Source of the DNA: Alistipes sp.
GTDB taxonomy: Bacteria; Bacteroidota; Bacteroidia; Bacteroidales; Rikenellaceae
DNA: 64,000 nucleotides
NCBI GenBank assembly: GCA_017937765.1
Contig: JAGBCY010000028.1
Location: forward strand, 1 to 64,000
Reading direction: 5' to 3'
Of this stretch, positions 8,785 to 16,594 are shown one piece after another. Under the pieces are notes generated by a model that did no database searches, was not told the DNA's origin, and saw only the letters and a program-made list of their open reading frames with translations. Position numbers and translations under genes: made by a program. Every line of letters starts with the position of its first letter. Within the stretch, counting starts at the first letter, position 1.

Positions 8785-9699
8785 ATGGTAAACGAGGTTA
8801 ACTCACTAATATTCAATACACTCATCGCCGAGCGCGCCGTACATCTCCCCGAGATCGGCACGCTTCGCATCGAACGTAGGGCAGCCGAAGCAAAGGGCGA
8901 TAGGATTACTGCCCCGGAGTACGTCGTCACGTTCTCGTCGCACCATAGCGCGACATCCATCACAAGAGTCATAGCCACAGTGTCGGCAATATCGCAGGCC
9001 GAGGCCGAGGATATCTACACACGCTGGCGCGATAAGTCACAGAACGGCAACGAGTTAATAATAAGCAACGTTGGCACACTTCGTGGCAAGAGTTTCGTTG
9101 CGGACTCTGAGTTGATGGCCGTTCTCAACTATGGTCGCAAGCCCTCGGTACGCATCAAACGTCGTCGCAATATGACACCGTGGGTAGCAGCTTTTGTGCT
9201 GATTATTATAGTGCTTGGCGGTGTACTGTACATACATCTGCAAAAGGGTAGTGCTGATACCGTTAGCGAGATACCGGAGGGTGATATATACGCTGAAAAT
9301 GGCGACACAACCACAGAGGACATCATCGCGCAAGAGGCTGTAACTGAGGATATCACCGAGGCTATGACATCTGACAACACGATCATTGAAGAGACAACCG
9401 CCGAGGAGGATATTGAGGCAGGGAGTACGACTCCCGAGGTAACAGACTGGCGAACAAACAACGACATCCGTCACCGCGTGGTTGTGGGTAGTTACTCAAC
9501 AATCGAGAATGCCGAGCGTGCCGTGCACAACATCGAAGGCTCAATGCCCGAGCTCAAGTGCGACGTGTTCCAGCTTGGCTCGATGTACGCCGTGGCAATA
9601 TTTGGAAGTACTGAAAGGAATGAGTGTGTAGAGTTCCAACGTAGCTATTCAGAGAGCTTCTCACAACTCTGGATTCATACTCCAAAACGCTTTAGATAA
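8785..9699 (+). CDS. CCDC81-type HU domain protein with SPOR domain
   Basis: A 304-residue membrane-anchored protein. Residues 1-60 and about 65-120 resemble the paired prokaryotic HU-CCDC81 domains (HLPEIGTLRIE; ISNVGTLRGKS), which are related to HU DNA-binding proteins. One membrane segment spans about 132-151, followed by an acidic, threonine-rich periplasmic linker. Residues about 228-300 form a SPOR domain (HRVVVGSYSTIENAERAV), which binds denuded septal peptidoglycan. The topology suggests a link between cytoplasm and division-site cell wall; function is inferred. It follows lgt by two bases, so translation is probably coupled. Confidence 0.85.
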   Translation: MVNEVNSLIFNTLIAERAVHLPEIGTLRIERRAAEAKGDRITAPEYVVTFSSHHSATSITRVIATVSAISQAEAEDIYTRWRDKSQNGNELIISNVGTLRGKSFVADSELMAVLNYGRKPSVRIKRRRNMTPWVAAFVLIIIVLGGVLYIHLQKGSADTVSEIPEGDIYAENGDTTTEDIIAQEAVTEDITEAMTSDNTIIEETTAEEDIEAGSTTPEVTDWRTNNDIRHRVVVGSYSTIENAERAVHNIEGSMPELKCDVFQLGSMYAVAIFGSTERNECVEFQRSYSESFSQLWIHTPKRFR

Positions 9700-9707
9700 C
9701 ATTGCGT

Positions 9708-10184
9708 ATGTCACTAAGTAAGACACTAATATCGCTTATCGATTCGCTCTACATTTCCCCTGTAAGGCGCATTGTCTCGCGCGATATTTTTGGCTACTTT
9801 CTATGCGGAGGCTCGAATATGGTGCTCGACGCGCTGTGGTACTTTATAACTTACCATTACGTTGTTGCCGAACGTTATGTCGACCTCGGGATTGTTGTTG
9901 TGTCGCCACACATTGCTTCGCTAATCGTTGTATTCCCGATAACCTTTTTTACAGGCTTCTGGCTCAACCGCCACGTTGCCTTCCGTGTCACGCACCTTAG
10001 CTCGCGTCCGCAGGTTATTCGCTATGCTCTGAGCGTCCTCGGCTCGATACTGATCAACTATGTGTGTATGAAACTCTTTGTCGAGGCACTCGGAATTTGG
10101 CCAACACCGTCGAAGATACTAACCACGCTTATATGTGCTGTGTATAGCCTTATCGCCGCAAAGTATTACACCTTTAGAAAATAG
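9708..10184 (+). CDS. GtrA-family membrane protein
   Basis: A 158-residue, four-helix membrane protein with the GtrA pattern: a first helix starting FGYFLCGGSNMVLD, NRHVAFRV after the second helix, and the closing YYTFRK. GtrA proteins are linked to flipping or handling of polyprenyl-linked sugars for surface glycans. The ATG at 9708 is chosen over a TTG at 9702. It begins eight bases after the SPOR gene, in the same operon. Confidence 0.85.
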   Translation: MSLSKTLISLIDSLYISPVRRIVSRDIFGYFLCGGSNMVLDALWYFITYHYVVAERYVDLGIVVVSPHIASLIVVFPITFFTGFWLNRHVAFRVTHLSSRPQVIRYALSVLGSILINYVCMKLFVEALGIWPTPSKILTTLICAVYSLIAAKYYTFRK

Positions 10185-10294
10185 ACAATTCATTGGCTAC
10201 CCCAACGCAATTTAACATAATATAAATATTACGCCAAAATTAAGAAACACAATAAAGAACAGTTTAGGACGTTAACAAAATAAACTTACAAAAA

Positions 10295-10786
10295 ATGGAG
10301 ACGACTTTGGCAATCATAGGCTTAGCAGCCGGAATCATAGGACTTATCGGTGTTATCGTTCCCGTCTTACCCGGAACAATACTCTCATATGCAGGACTTG
10401 TCTGCCTATACTTTACACCGACAACAACCATAACAATGACCGAACTGATAATCTGGGGCGTGATATCCGTCATCGTCGTTGTCCTCGACTACATACTTCC
10501 CGGATACTTCAGCAAAGTATTTGGCGGCACAAAGTCCGGCATCACGGGTGCCACGGTCGGAACATTCGTCGGCATCTTCTTCGGACTTCCCGGCATCATC
10601 CTCGGCCCATTTGTAGGGGCTGTTGTTGGCGAGATGATCGGCGGCAAAATATCATTCGGCGAGGCTCTAACCGTAGGCTTTGGCTCTATGCTCTCGTTCC
10701 TCGTGGGTTCGGGCATCAAACTAATCGTTGGCGCATTCCTAATGTATTATATCGCTAAGGACTTTATCGCCGTGATGGCCGCATAA
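10295..10786 (+). CDS. DUF456 family membrane protein
   Basis: A 163-residue, very hydrophobic protein with glycine-rich helices typical of DUF456: PVLPGTILSYAGL near the N-terminus, VVLDYILPGYFSKVFGGTK in the middle, and FGLPGIILGPFVGAVVGE after it. About five membrane segments. Function unknown. The 110-base gap from gtrA has no clear promoter. It converges with the dipeptidase gene, with only nine bases between them and no evident terminator. Confidence 0.88.
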   Translation: METTLAIIGLAAGIIGLIGVIVPVLPGTILSYAGLVCLYFTPTTTITMTELIIWGVISVIVVVLDYILPGYFSKVFGGTKSGITGATVGTFVGIFFGLPGIILGPFVGAVVGEMIGGKISFGEALTVGFGSMLSFLVGSGIKLIVGAFLMYYIAKDFIAVMAA

Positions 10787-10795
10787 CATAAACCG

Positions 10796-11524
10796 TTAAA
10801 AATCAAGAAGTCTATAAACGCTTCGTGTCTCAGAGATTGAGCGCAGCTCCTCGAAGTGCCACCACTCCCTGCGGTATGGCACGAGGCCAGCTTCGCACAT
10901 AACCTCGAGGAGTAACACCCTATTTTTTGCAGCCTGTTCACTAATTATACCATCTGCCGCAAGCCCCATAACATAACGTCGATAGACATCGATCGTACGT
11001 GTCGAGGCATCGCTCGTATCCGGCGTACCCTTCACCGCGGCCGCCAGCGTAAAGTCATCAAAGCCGGTTCCCATATCTAAAGGTTCGCCATCGGGGGAGG
11101 CAATCGTAAGGTCAACAGCAACGCCATAATTATGACGGCCACCGCGAGTACCATCCGCCACAAAGCCCTCAAGCTCGGTGCCTTGAACCACTCGACGCAT
11201 AGCTCGCTGAACGCTAATAGGACGGGCGGCATCGTAAACAAGCAGTGTATAATGAGGGTGTCGTTGTTTAAGAATGCGCTGAGCTTCAACAACTTTCGCC
11301 GCAAACTCAGGGACAAGATATGCGCGCTCAAGATCGCCATACATATCTACGCCGACAAAGTTATCCTCTGATGAATATTTCAGCTCGACAAGAATATCGC
11401 CATCCAACGACTGCAGATCCACAAGACCATACTCGACCATCTTTCGATCCCAGTCTACCGCCTCTTGAGCATAAAGAGCCATCGGAAGTAGAACCATAGC
11501 AACAAAACAGACTACCCTACTCAT
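10796..11524 (-). CDS. VanX/DdpX-type D-alanyl-D-alanine dipeptidase (M15D)
   Basis: An exported zinc dipeptidase, 242 residues, with a signal peptide (about 1-20, ending ALYAQ). The zinc ligands of the M15D family are present: His131 and Asp138 in GRHNYGVAVD, and Glu220/His223 in REWWHFEE; YDAARP near 97-102 supplies the conserved arginine. The reaction known for the family is hydrolysis of D-Ala-D-Ala. The signal peptide and lone context (no vanH/vanA partner) point to periplasmic cell-wall peptide recycling rather than vancomycin resistance. Confidence 0.9.
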   Translation of the reverse strand: MSRVVCFVAMVLLPMALYAQEAVDWDRKMVEYGLVDLQSLDGDILVELKYSSEDNFVGVDMYGDLERAYLVPEFAAKVVEAQRILKQRHPHYTLLVYDAARPISVQRAMRRVVQGTELEGFVADGTRGGRHNYGVAVDLTIASPDGEPLDMGTGFDDFTLAAAVKGTPDTSDASTRTIDVYRRYVMGLAADGIISEQAAKNRVLLLEVMCEAGLVPYRREWWHFEELRSISETRSVYRLLDF

Positions 11525-11546
11525 AGAAATAACATTTTAATCAGAG

Positions 11547-11554
11547 CAAAGATA
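11547..11554 (-). promoter_or_regulatory. -7 element for the M15D dipeptidase gene
   Basis: TATCTTTG on the minus strand, about 22 bases before the ATG at 11524. A matching -33 is not obvious. It is divergent from the lipoprotein promoter at 11585-11617. Confidence 0.6.
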
Positions 11555-11584
11555 TGGATAAATATCATAAAAATATATAATCCT

Positions 11585-11617
11585 ATTGTCTAAAATCAAA
11601 AAATATTATTATCTTTG
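11585..11617 (+). promoter_or_regulatory. Promoter of the BACON-like lipoprotein gene
   Basis: ATTG at 11585-11588 and TATCTTTG at 11610-11617 with a 21-base spacer, giving a leader of about 55 bases. Confidence 0.65.
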
Positions 11618-11676
11618 CCCCAAAGGATGTAAAAAACCTAAATGAGAGTGTGAACTAAAAACAAAATTACCAAACG

Positions 11677-12555
11677 ATGAAGAAGATTTTTGCTTTTCTT
11701 ACTATTGCCGCAATCCTATTTGCCGCTTGTGAGGAGATAACCAACGGCGGCGAAGGCAACAACGGCGGCGGGGATAACAACGGTAACAATACGACAGACG
11801 GACCGCAGATTGTTCTTAAGTCTAACGAGAATATCACCGTTGGCAACGGCAACGTAATGGGATTCATTTCGTATACTCTGATTAATCCCGAAGAGGGCTT
11901 GACGGTGGAGGCTACGGCTAATGTTGACTGGATTGGCGAGTTCAGCTATAAGGATATGGGTAAGGTGGGTTATAAGGTCGAGAAGAACCCCAACATCGAG
12001 CCACGCACCGGCGTTGTCACCATAACCTATGGCGAGCAGGCTGTTAGCGTCAACCTTACACAGGAGGGTAACCCCGAGCCAACGAATATCGTGGTTGATG
12101 TTCCCATACTCACTGGTCACTACTACGGTAACGTACAGGGTCTCTACAACTTCTACCTCGTATTCTCGGATAAGGGTATGAGTTCATATGAGGCAATCCT
12201 CAACCACAACTACTTCAACGTGCCCAACGCTTACTACTACGTTGTAGACCTCTACCTCACCACCGCAGCTTCGAACGCCGAGTGCACCGTTCCCAACGGC
12301 ACCTATGGCTTCGACCGCAACTCTAATGGTTGGCCCGATCAGTTTGGCCACAAGTTCAGCTGGTTACAGATCAATGATGAGGGTGGCTTTGCAGCATCAC
12401 AGACTCTGTTCGAGACTGGTACGCTCACGGTTGAGGATGGTAAGGTAACCCTATCTGTGACTATGAACAACAAGGCTCAGGAGGTGGAGTCACACACCGT
12501 AGTATTCGAGGGTGACTACTCGCTCGTTGATATGTCAGGTTTGAGCTATATGTAA
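11677..12555 (+). CDS. Lipoprotein with BACON-like domain
   Basis: A 292-residue lipoprotein: signal ending ILFAAC with lipidated Cys18, then a low-complexity Gly/Asn linker (about 23-40) typical of surface-exposed Bacteroidota lipoproteins. Residues about 45-135 look like a BACON domain (ANVDWIGEFSY, RTGVVTITYGEQAVSVNLTQEG). The C-terminal 150 residues are beta-rich and unassigned. BACON domains often accompany glycan-binding or glycan-degrading proteins, but no enzyme domain is visible. It is monocistronic, with its own promoter and terminator. Confidence 0.75.
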   Translation: MKKIFAFLTIAAILFAACEEITNGGEGNNGGGDNNGNNTTDGPQIVLKSNENITVGNGNVMGFISYTLINPEEGLTVEATANVDWIGEFSYKDMGKVGYKVEKNPNIEPRTGVVTITYGEQAVSVNLTQEGNPEPTNIVVDVPILTGHYYGNVQGLYNFYLVFSDKGMSSYEAILNHNYFNVPNAYYYVVDLYLTTAASNAECTVPNGTYGFDRNSNGWPDQFGHKFSWLQINDEGGFAASQTLFETGTLTVEDGKVTLSVTMNNKAQEVESHTVVFEGDYSLVDMSGLSYM

Positions 12556-12574
12556 TCATCTCAACACAAAAACG

Positions 12575-12606
12575 ATCCGCCTAACCAAAAGTTGGGCGGA
12601 TTTTTT
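12575..12606 (+). terminator. Terminator of the BACON-like lipoprotein gene
   Basis: An 11-bp stem (12575-12585 with 12591-12601, one wobble) with a CAAAA loop runs into six T. Confidence 0.9.
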
Positions 12607-12639
12607 GTGCCTATTTATCTGCTATTGCAGATTTATTTG

Positions 12640-12647
12640 TACATTTG
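12640..12647 (+). promoter_or_regulatory. -7 element of the YggS gene
   Basis: TACATTTG lies 22 bases before the ATG at 12670, between the terminator and the gene. No good -33 is visible at the right spacing. Confidence 0.55.
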
Positions 12648-12669
12648 TAAGCTCAAAACGCAAATTATT

Positions 12670-13329
12670 ATGACTATTCAGGAGAGACTACATAGAATTT
12701 GGGCGACGCTACCCGAAGGTGTACAACTCGTTGCGGTATCCAAGTTTCATCCCGCCGAGCGAATTCAGGAGGCTTACGACGCTGGCCAGCGCATCTTTGG
12801 CGAGAGCCGTCCGCAGGAGATGGCCGCCAAGGCCGAGATTCTACCCAAGGATATTGAGTGGTCGATGATTGGCCACCTGCAGACCAACAAGGTTAAGATG
12901 ATAGCTCCGTTTGTCTCGATGATTGCCTCGGTCGACTCCGACCGTCTTGCCGTGGAGATCGAGAAGCAGGCTGCGAAATTCAACCGTACGATAGATATTC
13001 TCCTCGAGGTTCACGTTGCGGACGAAGAGACTAAGTCAGGCTGGGATATCAACGAGCTCCGCGCCTATATCGCATCGGGTGCCTTCGAGTCGATGCCCCA
13101 CGTGCGCGTACGCGGCGTTATGACCATTGCAACGAATACCGATGATGAGCAGATCATTCGTCGTGATTTCCAAAATATTCGCGACATCTTCAATGAGTTT
13201 AAGCCACTCTTTGGCGCGACCTTCGACACGCTGTCGATAGGAATGTCCGACGACTACCCCATCGCCCTTGAGTACGGATCGACGATGGTACGCATAGGCA
13301 CAGCAATCTTCGGGCAGCGTGAGTATTAG
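12670..13329 (+). CDS. YggS/PLPBP family pyridoxal phosphate-binding protein
   Basis: A 219-residue single-domain TIM-barrel protein that binds pyridoxal phosphate and is involved in PLP homeostasis rather than in a known reaction. The PLP lysine is Lys25 in VAVSKFHP; IGHLQTNKVK and the C-terminal SIGMSDDYPIALEYGSTMVRIGTAIFG (read as two adjoining motifs) are hallmarks. The ATG at 12670 gives the family length; an in-frame start at 12592 would run into the preceding terminator. Confidence 0.95.
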   Translation: MTIQERLHRIWATLPEGVQLVAVSKFHPAERIQEAYDAGQRIFGESRPQEMAAKAEILPKDIEWSMIGHLQTNKVKMIAPFVSMIASVDSDRLAVEIEKQAAKFNRTIDILLEVHVADEETKSGWDINELRAYIASGAFESMPHVRVRGVMTIATNTDDEQIIRRDFQNIRDIFNEFKPLFGATFDTLSIGMSDDYPIALEYGSTMVRIGTAIFGQREY

Positions 13330-13401
13330 TCAAAGCTGCAAAAGGAGATACACAAACGATACAAATAGTAATAGCATTTTGTCGAGTGGTTATCGCCGAC
13401 A

Positions 13402-13431
13402 TAAAAAGGGCTACTCCGCAGGGTAGCCCTT
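13402..13431 (-). terminator. Terminator of the cysteate synthase-manA-LuxR operon
   Basis: A 10-bp stem (13406-13415 with 13422-13431, one wobble) read on the minus strand is followed by TTTTTATG. It lies in the convergent gap and could act on both strands. Confidence 0.8.
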
Positions 13432-13448
13432 ATTGTATAAACTGCGGA

Positions 13449-14048
13449 TTAAATATCCGAAAGTTGCACTATGTTATTTAGCACAGCGTAGATCGTGAGT
13501 CGCCCTATGGAGCGCGTCTGAAGCTTCTCGGAGATGTTGTTTCTATGGAAAATAACGGTTGCTAACGATATATTTAACCTTTCGGCTATCTCCTTATTTA
13601 TAAAACCCTTAACCACCAGCGCAAGCACATCGCGTTCGCGCGCCGAGAGTAACGGTTGCTGCGCCTCCGCCTTAGCTGCACATTGTGGGTGAGGGTTATG
13701 GCCGTTGGGATGGCCCGTGCTATGAATCTGAAGTATCGAGCGTACAATCTGCTGCTCCGAGGCCATAGCATCAATCGTATGAAAGCCCGACTGCACGAAG
13801 GGCGACGCCTCACCCTCAGTTATCACAATCGTGCGACGCATAATAGGCTGAAACATCTCGGCATTGTGAAAGAGTATGTTTGCCGAGATAAAGAAATGTG
13901 CCACAACGGGATTGGCCTCACGAAACTCCTCCACACTGCCGTAGCACACCACATCAATACCGGGCGCCATATCCGACAGAAGGCTACGCAGAGCCATCGA
14001 GCTCAGCGTATTTTCGCATATTATAGCCATCTGCGGATGCATACCCAT
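13449..14048 (-). CDS. LuxR-type HTH regulator with degenerate receiver-like domain
   Basis: A 199-residue protein. A LuxR-type helix-turn-helix spans about 133-195 (LSARERDVLALVVKGFINKEIAERL and SLATVIFHRNNISEKL in adjoining parts). Residues 1-110 resemble a receiver fold, but the strand where the phosphorylated Asp should sit reads FFISANIL (52-59), so phosphorylation is unlikely. It starts one base after the manA stop, so it is translationally coupled to manA and, through it, to the cysteate synthase-like gene. It may be a phosphorylation-independent regulator of this operon or of envelope functions; target unknown. Confidence 0.78.
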   Translation of the reverse strand: MGMHPQMAIICENTLSSMALRSLLSDMAPGIDVVCYGSVEEFREANPVVAHFFISANILFHNAEMFQPIMRRTIVITEGEASPFVQSGFHTIDAMASEQQIVRSILQIHSTGHPNGHNPHPQCAAKAEAQQPLLSARERDVLALVVKGFINKEIAERLNISLATVIFHRNNISEKLQTRSIGRLTIYAVLNNIVQLSDI

Positions 14049-14049
14049 T

Positions 14050-15036
14050 CTATCTCTTTATATAAACCTCCATTACCTTAGCATCGCCATCGATCTCTAC
14101 GTCGCACACCTCGGCAGGTATGAGCACCACCTCACCTTCGGCAAGACTCTCCTCCACACCATCGGCAACGATACGCACCGAACCATTCAAGGCGATATAG
14201 ATAATAAACGAGTCGAGCATCGAGCGGTCGAGCTCCTTTCGTCCAGCGACATTATGAAGCGACATCGTAAAGTACTTCGACTCGATAACCGTCGCCTGAC
14301 CACCTCTCTCCAACTCATACTGACGGTGGAGCAGCTCAGCATCTGCCTCGAAGTCGATAGCATCGACGGCCAACGCCGTGTGCAACTCGCGCCCCTTACC
14401 CGAAGCATCCACTCGATCCCAATCATATATGCGATAGGTGATATCCGAGGTCTGCTGTACCTCCACAACTTCGATGCCAGCACCAAGAGCGTGCACCGTA
14501 CCCGCTGGGATAAAGAAGACATCACCAGGCTTGACCTCTACCCTATTTAGCAACTCCTCGAGGCGCGACTCAGCAACGGCCGAGATATACTCCTCGCGCG
14601 TAAGCTCCAGATTTTTAAAGCCGAGATATATAGCTGCACCGGGCTTACAGTCAACCACATACCAAGCCTCTGTCTTACCGTAGCTGTCGTGACGCTCCTC
14701 TGCAAGTTCATCGTTGGGGTGCACCTGAACCGATAGCTTATCGTTGCAGTCGAGATACTTCACAAGCAACGGGAACTCCAAGCCGTACTGCTCGAAATTC
14801 TCCTCGCCCATAAGCTCACCCATATATACTTCGATGACCTCCTCGAGGTTGTTACCCTTAAGAAAACCATTGGCCACGACCGAGACGTCGCCCTTTACCG
14901 ACGACAGGTCCCAGCTCTCGCCATATAGCTTATCCTTCGACAGACGCGATACAGCCTTGCCCTTCTTCTTCAATATTGCCTGACCGCCCCAGATGCGCTC
15001 CTTGACGCGGGGCTTAAACTTCAACGGATAAAGCAT
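14050..15036 (-). CDS. manA: Mannose-6-phosphate isomerase, class I
   Basis: A 328-residue zinc enzyme that interconverts mannose 6-phosphate and fructose 6-phosphate, supplying mannose for glycans or feeding it into glycolysis. The zinc ligands are visible: Gln104 and His106 in SVQVHPND, Glu123 in KTEAWYV and His182 in PAGTVHALGAG. The N-terminal KFKPRVKERIWGG is typical of the short Bacillota/Bacteroidota type. It begins 11 bases after the cysteate synthase-like gene. Confidence 0.93.
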   Translation of the reverse strand: MLYPLKFKPRVKERIWGGQAILKKKGKAVSRLSKDKLYGESWDLSSVKGDVSVVANGFLKGNNLEEVIEVYMGELMGEENFEQYGLEFPLLVKYLDCNDKLSVQVHPNDELAEERHDSYGKTEAWYVVDCKPGAAIYLGFKNLELTREEYISAVAESRLEELLNRVEVKPGDVFFIPAGTVHALGAGIEVVEVQQTSDITYRIYDWDRVDASGKGRELHTALAVDAIDFEADAELLHRQYELERGGQATVIESKYFTMSLHNVAGRKELDRSMLDSFIIYIALNGSVRIVADGVEESLAEGEVVLIPAEVCDVEIDGDAKVMEVYIKR

Positions 15037-15047
15037 ATCTACAACGA

Positions 15048-16337
15048 TTAGAAGAGTGTCTCGACATAGCTTACTACCTCGTCGACGTTGGGCGTCAACG
15101 AGAACACCTTGCTCGGCTTGAGATAGAAGATCTCGCGATTCTGCTTTGCAGCCTCCTCGCCAGCACCCGTGATATTGAGCATAATGCAGGCATCCTTCTC
15201 AATCGTGCCGGCCTCCACCATCTTGATAAGCGTAGCCAACGCAACACCGGGAGCGGGATAGATGTCGATACCCTCGAGCTCCTTGAAGAGCTTGCAAGCG
15301 CGACGCGACTGTGCATTCGTAGCAACCATAATATCGCCACCCGTAGCCTTCAGTGCATCGTACAAACCGCCAGCCAAGCCATAGGGAGGCTTACGATTTG
15401 ACAACACCTTTGCATCAATAAGCTCTGCATCGCGGCGAGCCTTCTTCGTATCATACTCCAACATCTCGCGCGAATCGGCACGCCACGCGTCGTACATAGG
15501 CACAAACGGAGCATTCTGCGACACCATCAAGCGCATAAGGTTACTACCAAAGCGGCCATCCTCCACAAGGCGCATATTTGCCTCCCACGCCGCAATGGCA
15601 CCAGTACCGCTACCAACGGCCTGGAAATAGTAATCGGGGATACGGCCAATCGTTGTCACGGCAGAGAGCACTGTCGTAGACATACCGTCACGACGCGCAA
15701 TATTCTTAGCACCACCCTCGGCGTAGAATTTCGACGACTTGAGCGCGAGGTTCGAGAGGTTGATAGCATCGAAATAGTCGCCACCCTTATCGCAAGCGAT
15801 GAGCCTCACACAGTCGTTGATAGGCTCGGTAAACCAAAGAGCATCAAGGTTATCCGACGGAACTGCAAGGAGCAACTTGATATTGTTATCCGAGCATACG
15901 CGAGCGAAGGCACGCGCCGTATTTCCGGCCGAAGCTACGACCAACACGCGCTCCTCACGCTCGTCAATACGAGCACACACGCTGTACGCCTCGGTCTCCT
16001 TGAACGAGCAAGTGGTCATCTTCACACCACGCTTCGGGCAGTATCCGTTAAGCGTGATCCAGAGATTCTCCAAACCAAGATGCTTAGCCAGAGCCTCACT
16101 CTTATAGGTCACGGGGGCAGACGAGCCCTTGAGCAAGCGTCTTACAGGGAGCCAGTCGCAGAACTTATAGAATCCGTAGTCATCGGACTTAACCTCAATC
16201 TGTTTCTTCTCATACTCGGCACGCACGAGCGAAGGACTCTTGTACTCGGGGTCATCCAAAATCCATCCGCTATCTTCAAACTCGCGGTTGGTAGCAACAC
16301 ACTTCAGGGTGTACTTCGTAGGCTTGAAATTTTCCAT
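15048..16337 (-). CDS. Threonine synthase-like PLP enzyme, probable cysteate synthase
   Basis: A 429-residue fold-II PLP enzyme of the threonine synthase superfamily. The PLP lysine is Lys113 in TTCSFKETEAY, the asparagine loop ASAGNT is at 135-140, and the phosphate loop GSGTG at 242-246. Threonine synthases usually read GSFKDR at the lysine; here it is CSFKE. An N-terminal region starting YTLKCVATNREFEDSGW resembles the lid of cysteate synthase, which makes L-cysteate from phosphoserine and sulfite and starts sulfonolipid synthesis in Alistipes-type bacteria. No thrA/thrB lies nearby. Cysteate synthase is preferred; threonine synthase is the alternative. It leads an operon with manA and a LuxR-type gene. 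Confidence 0.7.
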   Translation of the reverse strand: MENFKPTKYTLKCVATNREFEDSGWILDDPEYKSPSLVRAEYEKKQIEVKSDDYGFYKFCDWLPVRRLLKGSSAPVTYKSEALAKHLGLENLWITLNGYCPKRGVKMTTCSFKETEAYSVCARIDEREERVLVVASAGNTARAFARVCSDNNIKLLLAVPSDNLDALWFTEPINDCVRLIACDKGGDYFDAINLSNLALKSSKFYAEGGAKNIARRDGMSTTVLSAVTTIGRIPDYYFQAVGSGTGAIAAWEANMRLVEDGRFGSNLMRLMVSQNAPFVPMYDAWRADSREMLEYDTKKARRDAELIDAKVLSNRKPPYGLAGGLYDALKATGGDIMVATNAQSRRACKLFKELEGIDIYPAPGVALATLIKMVEAGTIEKDACIMLNITGAGEEAAKQNREIFYLKPSKVFSLTPNVDEVVSYVETLF

Positions 16338-16382
16338 ATTTAAGTTTTAGTTATATTCGAATACAATGACTAAATAATCACG

Positions 16383-16413
16383 CAAAAATACGCTTTTTTT
16401 TGGGAATCTCAAT
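16383..16413 (-). promoter_or_regulatory. Promoter of the cysteate synthase-like operon
   Basis: On the minus strand, ATTG (16410-16413) and TATTTTTG (16383-16390) are separated by 19 bases, about 46 bases before the ATG at 16337. Confidence 0.65.
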
Positions 16414-16458
16414 AAGTAATTATACATATTCGCAATAAATTATCGTTTCGATTAGCAG

Positions 16459-16482
16459 TTTGAAAAATTATTCGTATATTTG
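16459..16482 (+). promoter_or_regulatory. Promoter region of the DUF4836 operon
   Basis: A -7 TATATTTG lies at 16475-16482. The nearest TTTG (16459-16462) is only 12 bases upstream; no TTTG lies at 19. The transcript would begin near 16489. Confidence 0.6.
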
Positions 16483-16492
16483 TAGTGATAAT

Positions 16493-16515
16493 TTCGCCGC
16501 TCCGCAAGCGGCGAA
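16493..16515 (+). promoter_or_regulatory. 5'-end hairpin in the DUF4836 leader
   Basis: A perfect 9-bp GC-rich stem (16493-16501 with 16507-16515) and a five-base loop sit within about 10 bases of the predicted transcription start. It has no T run, so a stabilising or regulatory 5' hairpin is more likely than a terminator. Confidence 0.55.
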
Positions 16516-16594
16516 TTGACCCAAGAGTGATAGAATCGACCGCGTGTCGCAGTCTATAACGATATAAATGAGTTAAACAATAATATTTTAAGTG

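Noticed and set aside
10796..11524. Vancomycin resistance gene
   Set aside because: VanX-type dipeptidases with a signal peptide and no vanH/vanA neighbours are common cell-wall recycling enzymes.
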